This document shows, piece after piece, positions 21,617 to 32,365 of a stretch of DNA of 64,000 nucleotides. This DNA comes from Zygophlyctis sp. KS116 (taxonomy: Eukaryota; Chytridiomycota). The translations under genes and the position numbers were made by a program. A model generated the notes under the pieces. The model was not told the DNA's origin. It ran no database searches and saw only the letters and a list, made by a program, of their open reading frames with translations. The DNA lies in contig BAAFSQ010000004.1 of assembly GCA_054661495.1 (NCBI GenBank), positions 1 through 64,000 on the forward strand. The letters are read 5' to 3'. Numbering within the stretch: the stretch's first letter is position 1; each line of letters begins with the position of its first letter.

Positions 21617-24600
21617 ATGATCACTACCCGATCAATGGTACTGATTCTCTCCACACTGGTTGTAGCAGTTCAGTCTCAATCTTTTTGCAATTCAACTTCC
21701 CCTCAATGCTGTTATGTTGTCCGATCATGGGAACTGATGGGTCTAATGATTCCTAAGGGCATATTAGCCTATGACAATTCTTGTTGTACCAAGCCTATGT
21801 CTGGTGTGACTTGTGATTCTACAGATACCAGAGTTATTAAGATTGATTGGAATAGTAAGTCTCTTACCCGATCAATTCCTTCAGAGCTTGGAACTTTACC
21901 AGATTTGACTTTGCTGTAAATAATTAACACTAAACATTTAAGTGATGTGAGCAAAAACACTGGTCTCAATGGAACTTTTTCTCAAAAAAATACGATGATT
22001 GTGTAATAACCCTTTATTTTTGATGCATAGACGTGTTGCGTCGACATTGGTCAAACTACAATGCCCAGGGGGATATTTCTCCTCCACCTCATCTGGATCT
22101 TCTAGTTGTATCCAGTGTCCAGCCGGTCAATTTTCTTTAGCTGGGTCGTCAAGTTGCACGCCTTGTCCGGCCGGTCATTATTCTTCTTTAGCTGGGTCTT
22201 CTAGATGTGCTCAGTGTCAATCAGGGGAGTATTCTTCTGTGCCTGGGTCCACTTCTTGTGTTAAGTGCATAGCTGGTCAATACTCTCCATCTGGGTCTCC
22301 TAGTTGCACTAAGTGCCCAGCAGGACAGTTCTCATCTATAGATGGCTCTTCCAACTGCGATGCTTGTCCAGTAGGACAATACTCGTCTTTAGAGGGATCT
22401 ACTAGCTGTACGGTGTGTCCAGCTGGTAAATTTACTTCTTCAACTGGGTCTTCCAGTTGTGGTTTGTGTCCAACAGGAACATACTCCTCTGTCGATGGAT
22501 CCTTGTGTTCTTCCATGTGTCCAGCAGGTCAATATCCTGCCATTAGTTCATCTAGTTGCGCTATTTGCCCAGCAGGTCAATATTCTGCCTCGGCTGGATC
22601 CTTCAATTGCGCTAGTTGCCCAGCAGGTCAATATTCTGCAGCAAATTCTTCCAGCTGCTCTTTATGCCCAAAAGGATATTTCTCTTTGCCTGCGTCTTCC
22701 AGCTGTTATCAAATTTCTTGCGGCTTAACATTAGCTGATTGTTGCTGGACTGCTCTTTCTTGGTCGCTAATGGGGAAAACGATTCCTTCTGATATAAGAA
22801 TCTCTGACAATAGTTGTTGTACTAAACCTTTGGCAGGAGTAACTTGTGATTCTACACAAACAAAGGTTACAAAGATAAATTGGAAAAATCAGGATCTATC
22901 AGGATCTATTCCTTCGCAGATTGGAAATTTAAGTAACTTGCTTGAACTGTAATAATTTATGAATTAATAATTTAAGTTGGTTTTCGGACAACCAAATATC
23001 TGGACAGATTCCACGAGAAATTGGAAAGCTAACGAAATTGATTTACCTGTAACTATTTTTTTATTTATGTTAGTGCCATTGATGGAAATCGGCTCACCGG
23101 AACGATTCCTCCGGAAGTTGGACTCTTGACAAAATTGAATCGCCTGTAAATATTTTTAAAATTAAAATTTAAGTATCCTAGGTGACAATTTACTTAACGG
23201 ACCGATTCCTCTGGAGATTCAAACCTTACAGAATTCGCTTGAACTGTAATCGCCCTCTAATTAAAAAAATAGCCGTCTGCCCAACAATAAACTTGAATCA
23301 ATTCCTTCGGAGATTAAGAACTTAATAAGTTTGACTCATCTGTAAATAATTTCTGAACTTAAAATTTAAGTTATCTTAAAAACAACCAATTCAAGGGATC
23401 AATCACCTCATGGATTGGAAATTTGAAGAAATTGCTTGAACTGTAACTTTTTGAATTAAAATTGAAGGGATTTAAGCAGCAATAAATTTAAAGGTGCAAT
23501 TCCTGAAGAGATTGGAAATTTGAAAAGTTTAACTTACTTGTAATTAAATTACCTTAAAATTAAAGAGATCTTAGTAACAATTTATTTTCAGGATTACTTC
23601 CTTTGGAGATTCAAAACTTAGCGATGTTGACTCAACTGTAAATATTTCCCAGATTTAATATAAGTTTACTGATGAATAATGAAATTTGTGGACCTATTCC
23701 TTCAGGAATTAAGAATTTAAAAATGTTGAAAGAGCTGTAATTATTTACCCATTTCAAATTCTAGTCGTCTTTCAAACAATCTATTCAATGAATCGATTCC
23801 TTCAGAAATAGAAAACTTAAAACTTTTGACTTATCTGTATATATTTATTTTTAAATTTAGTGATATAAGCTGCAATCAACTTTCTGGATCCATGCCTAAA
23901 GAGATTGAAAGTTTGACAAGCCTGTCTCATCTGTAATAAGGTTATTCTTCTAACATTCAAGAAATCTTAGCAATAACGAGATAAAAGGATCTATTCCTGC
24001 AGAAATTGGAAACTTACGGAAATTGCTTGAAATGTAAATATTTTCTAAATTTATAATTTAAGCGATCTGAAAAGCAATAAGTTCAAAGATTCCATTCCTA
24101 TAGAGATTGGAAATTTGAAGAATTTAACTTATCTGTAACTATTTTATACAATTGAAATACCAGTTCTCTCGATGATAATCAACTTTATGGTCCGATTCCG
24201 TCAGTGATTGGAAGTTTAAAAAATTTGCTTGAACTGTAAGAATTGCCTTATTTTATAATAAGTCGTCTTAGTAAGAACCAACTGAATGGATCCATCCCTG
24301 AAGTGATTGGAGGTTTAAAAAGTCTGACTTTTCTGTATTTACTTTTTAATTAAATATTTTAGGGATCTTAGCAATAATTTATTCTCTGGGTCGATTCCTA
24401 GAGATATTGGAAATTTGACGAATTTGATTGAACTGTAAGCGTTTTTTATTCTCAAATAAAAGTAAACTCGGAGTCAATGATCTAGGTGGACCCATTCCTC
24501 CTGCAATTGGAAATTTAACAAATTTGAAGAGATTGTATTATAATCTTTATTTAAATTCAAGACATCTTATTGACAATTTACTCACAGGGAAAATCCCTTC

Positions 24601-25256
24601 AGAACTTGGAATGTTGATAAATTTGGATATTCTGTGGCTTGAGAAAAATCAACTTTCAGGGAAAATTCCTAAAGAGATTGGAGAGCTTCCAAATTTGGAT
24701 AATCTGTAATTATTTTATTTAATTTAATTTTCAGCTATCTTTCTAAAAATCCTGGCCTGAATGGTCCTTTGGTGGCGAATTGCGGGGTTAAAGTGTAAAG
24801 CTCTTGCATTTCTGATAAATAGTTTTATCAAGGAAACTAAAATTCAATTGTGTGGTTGTGCGGCTGCTTCTAGTCCTGCAGACCTTTTCCCACCACTAGG
24901 GACGCCTCTTGCCTGTCTTTCTACTGGCCCCGCTACAACTATGACAAAGAGAGTTCAGGTATATTCTCAAAACATTGGAGATTCAAAGGTCACTTGCAAC
25001 ACTGATAATCTTGGAAATCCCTTCCAGGATTGTTTAAACGCTATGGTTGCAGTATGCGATCCGTCATATATCAATAAAAATGGTAAAAACAACTGCAGAT
25101 ACATTATTGATAACTTAGCTTGGAAAGTGTTCTAACGCAGAGTTACTTTTAGTGCAAAACGCATATTACAATAGTAGAACTGGCCCTATCTATGTAACAA
25201 CAGATCAAACTGCATCCTGGAAAGAATTCCTATGGAATAATCAAGCCCTTAAATGA
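21617..25256 (+). CDS. Large secreted LRR protein with Cys-rich repeats (LRR gene 2), frameshift near the 3' end
   Basis: A signal peptide (MVLILSTLVVAVQSQS region) is followed by an LRR N-cap (CCYVVRSWELM ... NSCCTKPMSGVTC). Then come 13 short ephrin-receptor-like Cys repeats (CPAGQYSS..GSSSC), a second N-cap (CCWTALSWSLM), 18 plant-type LRRs and a Cys-containing C-terminal domain. Introns of 24-30 nt flank almost every LRR exon. A 40-nt intron (24793-24832) or a slightly longer alternative joins the last LRR to the C-terminal domain. After TGG AAA at 25121-25126 the frame meets a stop within three codons. Dropping one base restores a continuous frame (CSNAELLLVQNAYYNSRTG...) to TGA 25254-25256. 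No transmembrane helix or kinase was seen. It is probably an extracellular or wall recognition or adhesion protein. It may be a recent pseudogene, or the break may be a sequencing error. Confidence 0.8.
22055..22715 (+). repeat. 13 tandem Cys-rich repeats (ephrin-receptor-like)
   Basis: About 13 units of 16-17 residues have the pattern CPAGQYSS-xxGSSSC-xx within LRR gene 2. Each has two cysteines, consistent with EphR-like or TNFR-like mini-domains. DNA units remain similar (recurring ccagcaggtcaatat), suggesting recent tandem expansion. Confidence 0.85.
22952..24716 (+). repeat. Array of one-LRR-per-exon modules
   Basis: Seventeen exons follow one another. Sixteen code exactly one 23-24 residue LRR and the last codes two, so the array carries 18 repeats. 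Every intron starts gta after the second base of the repeat's last codon (usually Leu, CT|gta) and ends in ag, so all modules are symmetrical (phase 2-2) and could be duplicated or lost without breaking the frame. The two-repeat exon near 24568-24709 looks like a loss of one intron. Confidence 0.9.
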
Positions 25257-25270
25257 CCACAGTGATTATA

Positions 25271-25421
25271 TATTTCATAAACCGAAAGTCTTAAAAAATC
25301 TACAAAACAACAAAAAAATCTACAAAATCTACAAAAAAACAAAAAAACTTAAAAAATCTACAAAACAACAAAAAAATCTAAAGAGGTTCTTCTGAATTAA
25401 AATAAAATGGTTTATGAAATA
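25271..25421. repeat. 151-bp A-rich element with 13-bp terminal inverted repeats
   Basis: TATTTCATAAACC at 25271-25283 is the exact reverse complement of 25409-25421. The interior is mostly an imperfect tandem of tctacaaaacaac units. It could be a small MITE-like element or a hairpin at the 3' end of the LRR gene. No target-site duplication was established. Confidence 0.45.
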
Positions 25422-25430
25422 ACCAACCCA

Positions 25431-25538
25431 TGAAGCGCGTAAATTCTCCGATCCGATCGAAGGACGGTCGATTCAAAGCCACGTTGTAAGACACGGGAGC
25501 CCAGCCAGCCCGTCGGAAGTTTCCTTGGTGGATGCGAA
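25431..25538 (+). repeat. 109-bp direct repeat, copy B
   Basis: It nearly matches copy A at 21213-21321. It lies 29 bp upstream of the ABCA-2 ATG. Relative to the transcribed genes, copy A is antisense to ABCA-1 while copy B is sense to ABCA-2, as expected if one element between divergent genes was duplicated. Confidence 0.95.
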
Positions 25539-25567
25539 ATTCTAAAACGACCTACCCTCAAGACTTT

Positions 25568-28500
25568 ATGGACAATCAGGCGACTACAAATGAGGTCCCC
25601 GAGCCTTGTGACAATGCTCCAATTATCCCAGGAAAACCAAGGCAAGTCAAGGCATTGGCAATGAAGGCGATCTCTGCTCAAAAGAGGGCCGTATTCACAA
25701 ATGTTTGCTGTATTCTGTTGTGTCCTTTGCTGATGGTGGCATTTTCGTCTATTTTAGGAAAGGTTATTTTGTCTCTTATTCAGCGATCCAGTGTCATTGA
25801 AGGTATTTTTCCATTTTTTACGACTTTAGAGATCCTCTATTGCTCCAATGTAAATGCTATGGATAAAGCATTAAATATACCAATCTTAAACAGATCACTT
25901 TCCACTATACCTGTGACTGATGCGAGTGGGATTACTGGTGCTACAGCGGAGACTATTAAGCATGTTAATTATAATTTATTACGTGTGTTATCTACCAGAG
26001 GGCCTCCTGGTGCTGCTGCTTTAGGTTTTCAACAGCCATGTGTTCATTGGTTCGGGGAGAATTATCCTAAATCAGCGTTATATGAGCAGCCAGTGGACAA
26101 TACGAGCTCTCCTTTGCTGTTAAGAGATAGGTACTATTAGATTTGTTAATTTTAGTACTTTCACTGCAGAACCCCTAAAAGGATGGTTTTTATCTCTCAA
26201 TGCAGTAGGTGCAGATCCGATAAATAATGTTTTCTTTTCTTCTAAACAATTAAGATCAAATTATTTGTTTGGAAACGATCCTAACGTTGTTAATGATGCA
26301 CTATTAGGTAGCAGGCAAATTACAGAACAACTCTCATCTAATCAATTTACTTTATTAGCGAGTACAAGCGCTAATAGCTCAGCCTTTGTCTCTCCAATTT
26401 CAAATTCTGCAATTGGTATCCTGGGAACAATTCCAACAAGATATTGGTTGAATTATTCACTAGCTGGTGGATTTAGTCTGAATGGATTTCAACAAGTTCC
26501 CATATTTTCAAAAATTAGCGCAAATCCGGATGATTTAGATACTCAAATCACTGATAGTATAACTGTAGCATTACAAAAAATTGCTTCAGTTGATAAATCA
26601 ATCCTTACTACACCTAATAGGCCTTCAGGGGAAACTGCTGCTTTTCTTCTAAGTTTGGAAAAGTATCTCGCACCATTACCTTATGGGGGTGTATTTTTTT
26701 CAAATATTAAACATGCTGAAAAAATTTATGAATGGATTGTCAATATTGGATCTGACAAGAGACTTGTGTCTTCGACAAATTTTCCGCCACCTGGAATCAG
26801 ACAGCTGTACCTACAGACAGCTTTGGATAATGGTATTTTTAGAAATGGAAATGTTTCGAGTTTTGGAGATGCTACTATAACTCAGGGGTTCAGATCTATG
26901 CCTCAACTAAGAAGTACCAAAATTGAAATTGCTTTTGATGGACTTATCGGTGGTATTTTGTACCCGTTAGGGATTTCTTTTCTGTTGCCTATCTTTGTGG
27001 TGACTCTAGTAAAAGAGAAAGAAGATAGGATAGCTGTCATGATGAAGATGAATGGGTTGAAAACTGCAGTTTATTACTTAAGTCATTTTGGTACGGTTTT
27101 TAATTACTTATGAATAGTTACGTTTTTCATCTTGTCTTTTATTTCTTTCGCAGTTTTTATTATTTCAGGCTCTCGTTTGGGGCTGTCTATGTTCACTGCT
27201 ACTCAGTCATCAGTCATAATTGCTCTATTTTTTCTATGGGCAATAGCTCAAATCTCATTAGCATTCTTCTTCGGATCATTGTTCAACAGATCAAGATTTG
27301 CCAATATTGCTGTGATTTTATTGGTATTGTGCTCTGTCATTATATCATTGGGAATTGACAATCTATATCCTGATGATCCACTGTCTAATGCTTATTTTTT
27401 GTGGCCACCATTTGCGTTTTATCGTGCTCTGGGCATCATAAATCGGGCATCATTTACTGCAACCCAGATTGTATTTAACTTTCTATTGACATTTTAGCCA
27501 TATAAAGGGTCAGACCTGATTCCTGGTAGAGAAGTCTCAAATGCTATGTTATTTCTATTGTTTGATTCAATCATATATTCAGGGCTGGCTATATATTTCA
27601 GTATTGTGCTCCCCAAAGAATTTGGAATACAAAAGCCTTGGCATTTCCCCGTGACTGGCATCATCAATAGGTACAAATCTGACAAAAGAATAAAAAAGGA
27701 CGGTGTTGTAAATTGTAACTTTATAACTTACTATTAGGATAAAGATTCCGAAAACTATCAGGCAGTGAATATAAATATGGATGAATCTGAACTTAAGTTG
27801 GAAGATCAAGATGTTAAGGATGAACGTTCGAGCGTAATGAAGAATGAATATAATCCTAACTGTCCGCTGATAATGAAGAGTATGCGCAAAATATATCCTG
27901 GCAGAGGTGGTCTTGGACCAAAATTGGCCGTAAAAGATGTCACATTAGCTGTAGAAAGTGATTTAATTTTTGGGCTCTTAGGACCTAATGGTGCTGGTAA
28001 GATTTGAAGAAAAGGTTCTAATTATTAAGGCAAAACGACACTGATAAGCATTTTGGTTGGCCTTTATGAAAAATCATCAGGTGAGGCAAAGCTTGCCGGA
28101 TATGATTTGGAGACACAGTCTGAATATGTGTACCGTAAAATTGGAGTATGTCCACAGTTTGACATTCTATGGGAGGATCTGACTGTTGAAGAGCATTTAT
28201 ATTTTTACGCAAGATTAAAAGGAATATCCGCAGCTGACGAAGCCAGTGCCGTCAATGAGTCTCTTAAAAGGGTATCATTGGTTGATTTGCGCAGAAACCT
28301 CTCAAAGGCACTTTCAGGTGGAGAGAAAAGAAGACTTAGTATTGCAATCGCTTTGGTTGGTAATCCCTCTGTCGTATTTCTTGATGAACCCACTACTGGG
28401 CTTGATCCTGAAGTCCGACGACTTATTTGGAACATTATTAGTGAGGCTAAAAGTGGAAAGAGTATTGTTCTTACCACTCATTCAATGGAAGAAGCAGAGG

Positions 28501-28865
28501 CTTTGTGCGGTAGGATAGGTATTATGGCCAAGGGAACTTTACGATGCCTTGCTAATCCAACCCGCTTGAAGCAGCTGTACGGATCTGGATTCAAACTATT
28601 TTTCAATTCTTTGGAAAGTTCGACTGAAGAAGCATCAAAGTTTATTGAATCTTTACTCCCAGAAGGTTGGACGAAAATAGATGCATTTGCAACCAATGTA
28701 TCCTATGAATTCCCTGCTGTAGATGGAACTATAGGATCTCTCTTTGAACAGATTGAACAAGAAAAATCAAAGCATGGGATATTAGATTGGGGGCTTGGAC
28801 AAACCACGTTAGAGGAAGTCTTTATTCGTCTTATCGGCGATGAAGATGCGCAAGCAGCATACTAA
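25568..28865 (+). CDS. Half-size ABCA-type transporter 2
   Basis: Seven exons with introns of 27, 25, 27, 27, 30 and 33 nt encode 1,042 aa. A cytoplasmic N-terminus (PGKPRQVKALAMKAISAQKR) precedes helix 1 (VCCILLCPLLMVAFSSILG). A long luminal loop follows, then a helix cluster around residues 450-650 (GGILYPLGISFLLPIFVVTL onward). The NBD has Walker A GPNGAGKTT (interrupted by the 33-nt intron after GAG), signature LSGGEKRRLS, Walker B VVFLDEPTTGLDP and TTHSMEEAE. It closes with TLEEVFIRL. The family moves lipids across membranes; the substrate is unknown. Its 3' 1,120 bp are identical to ABCA-3. Confidence 0.92.
27736..28855 (+). repeat. 1,120-bp identical block, copy 1 (ABCA NBD)
   Basis: It is identical by eye, base for base, to 31216-32335, at an offset of 3,480. 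It covers the last linker, the intron inside Walker A and the whole NBD, and ends four codons before the stop. Flanking sequence on both sides is clearly diverged. Confidence 0.95.
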
Positions 28866-29022
28866 ATTGAAATATTTTATAGTTTCTATGGAATCGTTAA
28901 AAATCATGATATATTGACATTTAAAATGTTTGGGTTTGAGTTCATTTCAGGCGCTTTTAGCCTTCAAAAGCCTCAGTGCAGACTCATCGAGACTGAGATT
29001 TAGGATATTAGATCGAAAATAA

Positions 29023-32000
29023 ATGAATATGAAAGATTCAAAGTCTCCTATTCTCAGTAAACATACATACCAGCCGATCGCCCCAGGAAAACCAAGGCAA
29101 GTCAAGGCATTGGCAATGAAGGCGATCTCTGCCCAAAAGAGGGCTGTATTCACAAATGTTTGCTGCATTATCTTGTGTCCTTTGCTGATGGTTGGATTTG
29201 CTGCAGCATTCGGAAAAGTGATCTTGGGACTTATTCAAAAATCAACCCCTATTAGTGGTAATGCCGTCATTCTCTAAATTTAGAAATTGTTTATTGTTCT
29301 AATGTAAATGCAATGAATAATGATTTAAATATCCCAATCTTCTCTCCTCTAGGAGCGGCTAATGCATCCACTAATGTGATAAATCATGTCAATTTTAACT
29401 TGCTGCCTGTTTTTTCTCGTAAAGGACCGCCTGGTGCATCAATATTTTCGTTTCAACAGCCATGCGTTCATTGGTTTGGGGAAGATTATCCTAATTCGGA
29501 TTTATACGAGCGTCCTGTTGATATGGATCTCTTGGCAAAGGTTCATGCAGCTCAGTTTCCAAATTTAACTCAAGCCTCTATAAAGTCGTCTAGGATCGAA
29601 TTTAGAGACAGGTAATCTAATGTTAATAATTTAAGTGTTTTCTCTGGCGAACCTAAGATTGGGTGGTTTGCTTCGTTGACGGTTCAAATGGATCCTTTAG
29701 TCAATCTTTTCTTTTCTGGGAAACAACAGAGATCTTATTATGTATTTGGAAATGATCCCAGTGTTGTAAACGATTCGCTTTTAGGCAGTAGGAATAATAC
29801 AGAGCAAATAAGTAGCAGAAAGTTTTTGGAGATGGCTATATCTGGAATGGATATACCTGATTTTGTTAGTCCAAAAGATAACAAATTTGCTGGTATTTTG
29901 GGTACAATTCCAACACGATATTGGCTGAATTATTCACTTAAGAATGAAGGTTATCCTATTGTTAACGGCTTCCAACCTGTTCCTCTATTCAGACGAAAAA
30001 GTGATGTGGCGACCGATTTGGATGATTATATATCGGAGGAAATTGAAAAAGCATTGTCTAAAATTTCAAGTGTGGATAAGAGTATTGTGATGAACAATAA
30101 TGCAGATAAACTCGCTATCAATTCTTTTTTTCTAGATCTTGAGCAATATCTGGCTAATTTGCCGTATGGAGGCGTTTTCTTCTCTAAAATATCTCATGAA
30201 GAGAAGAATTATGAATGGATATATAACATTGGAATGGATATGAGACTAGTATCGTCTAGTAACTTCCCTGCACAAGGTATTCGCCAGCTTTATTTACAAA
30301 CCGCTCTTGACAATGGCATACTTCGAAATGGGAACATGTCGAGTTTGGGTGCCGCACAGATTACCCAGGGTTATCGCTCAATGCCAGAAGTAAGAAGCAC
30401 TAAAATAGATTTCCCCTTTGATGGACTAATTGGTGGAATTTTATATCCATTGGGTATATCCTTCTTACTTCCTATTTTTGTTGTAACTTTGGTAAGAGAG
30501 AAAGAGAGTAGGATTGCAGTCATGATGAAGATGAACGGTTTAAAAACTTCTGTATATTATTTAAGTCACCTATGTATATATTTATCAATCTTCACAAGTT
30601 AGTTACCTTTTTGGTCCTATCAGCATTTTCGATGAGTGTTTTCATTATAGCTGGTATCAAATTCAATTTGTCAATGTTTACTCAGACGGATGTATCTGTA
30701 ATTATTATAACCATGTTTCTATGGAGTATTGTACAAATATCAATGGCATTTTTCTTTGCTTCACTTTTTAATGGATCCAGAATTGCAAATATCTCTGTTA
30801 TACTTACAGTATTATGTTCTGTTATAATATCTTTGGGAATAGATAATCTTTATCCCGATGATCCATTGTCTTATGCTTACTTTTTGTGGCCGCCATTTGC
30901 ATTTTATCGTGTTTTGGGTATCATTAATCGTGCATCTTTTAGTATCTCCAAAAGGGTAAATGTTACTTATAACATAAAAGGGGTATACATTTTCCAATAT
31001 TATTTCTGAAAATGAAGCAGCTGTGGCCTTGCAGTTTTTGCTTTTGGATTCCATTATTTATTTGTTGATTGCAGTGTATTTGAATTTAATTCTTCCAAAG
31101 GAGTTTGGAACCAGAAAGCCATGGCATTTCCCAATAACTGATCTCATCAAACGCTATAATAGTAGCAAAATTATCAAAAGTGAAAGATTTGTAAATAATA
31201 TGACTAAACATTAGGAGGATAAAGATTCCGAAAACTATCAGGCAGTGAATATAAATATGGATGAATCTGAACTTAAGTTGGAAGATCAAGATGTTAAGGA
31301 TGAACGTTCGAGCGTAATGAAGAATGAATATAATCCTAACTGTCCGCTGATAATGAAGAGTATGCGCAAAATATATCCTGGCAGAGGTGGTCTTGGACCA
31401 AAATTGGCCGTAAAAGATGTCACATTAGCTGTAGAAAGTGATTTAATTTTTGGGCTCTTAGGACCTAATGGTGCTGGTAAGATTTGAAGAAAAGGTTCTA
31501 ATTATTAAGGCAAAACGACACTGATAAGCATTTTGGTTGGCCTTTATGAAAAATCATCAGGTGAGGCAAAGCTTGCCGGATATGATTTGGAGACACAGTC
31601 TGAATATGTGTACCGTAAAATTGGAGTATGTCCACAGTTTGACATTCTATGGGAGGATCTGACTGTTGAAGAGCATTTATATTTTTACGCAAGATTAAAA
31701 GGAATATCCGCAGCTGACGAAGCCAGTGCCGTCAATGAGTCTCTTAAAAGGGTATCATTGGTTGATTTGCGCAGAAACCTCTCAAAGGCACTTTCAGGTG
31801 GAGAGAAAAGAAGACTTAGTATTGCAATCGCTTTGGTTGGTAATCCCTCTGTCGTATTTCTTGATGAACCCACTACTGGGCTTGATCCTGAAGTCCGACG
31901 ACTTATTTGGAACATTATTAGTGAGGCTAAAAGTGGAAAGAGTATTGTTCTTACCACTCATTCAATGGAAGAAGCAGAGGCTTTGTGCGGTAGGATAGGT

Positions 32001-32345
32001 ATTATGGCCAAGGGAACTTTACGATGCCTTGCTAATCCAACCCGCTTGAAGCAGCTGTACGGATCTGGATTCAAACTATTTTTCAATTCTTTGGAAAGTT
32101 CGACTGAAGAAGCATCAAAGTTTATTGAATCTTTACTCCCAGAAGGTTGGACGAAAATAGATGCATTTGCAACCAATGTATCCTATGAATTCCCTGCTGT
32201 AGATGGAACTATAGGATCTCTCTTTGAACAGATTGAACAAGAAAAATCAAAGCATGGGATATTAGATTGGGGGCTTGGACAAACCACGTTAGAGGAAGTC
32301 TTTATTCGTCTTATCGGCGATGAAGATGCGCAAGCTGATTATTAG
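29023..32345 (+). CDS. Half-size ABCA-type transporter 3
   Basis: Seven exons with introns of 26, 24, 29, 25, 24 and 33 nt encode 1,053 aa. All six intron positions match ABCA-2, so the pair is a tandem duplication. The membrane half is recognisably related but has many substitutions and small indels, whereas the NBD is identical to ABCA-2 except for the last residues (AQADY versus AQAAY). The reading frame is intact. It ends 20 bp from the convergent desaturase-like gene. Different transport halves with the same motor suggest changed substrate choice with conserved ATPase, or simply recent gene conversion. Confidence 0.92.
31216..32335 (+). repeat. 1,120-bp identical block, copy 2 (ABCA NBD)
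   Basis: Second copy of the block at 27736-28855, identical including the 33-nt intron at 31480-31512. Identity in an intron shows recent copying rather than protein-level selection. Confidence 0.95.
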
Positions 32346-32365
32346 ACTTGTTTTATTTGAATAAT

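Larger units (their letters stand above)
25257..25567. other. Intergenic region between LRR gene 2 and ABCA-2
   Basis: This 311-bp gap contains a low-complexity A-rich tract (repeats of tctacaaaacaacaaaaaa, about 25297-25381), a 13-bp inverted repeat around it, and 109-bp repeat copy B. No gene was seen. Confidence 0.6.

Noticed and set aside
22277-22516. Antisense frame in the Cys-rich repeats
   Set aside because: It is open only because of the repeated composition of the sense strand; composition and context show it is a shadow.
25412-25681. Minus-strand open frame of 89 codons over repeat copy B and the ABCA-2 start
   Set aside because: It is the antisense of the repeat and of conserved ABCA coding sequence; no independent support.
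28205-28477. Pairs of antisense frames in the ABCA NBD, duplicated at 31685-31957
   Set aside because: Their apparent conservation comes from the 1,120-bp identical block, not from coding on that strand.
18293-32365. A transposon carrying the LRR and ABCA block
   Set aside because: No transposase, integrase or reverse transcriptase frames were found, and the direct repeats are better explained by local duplication.
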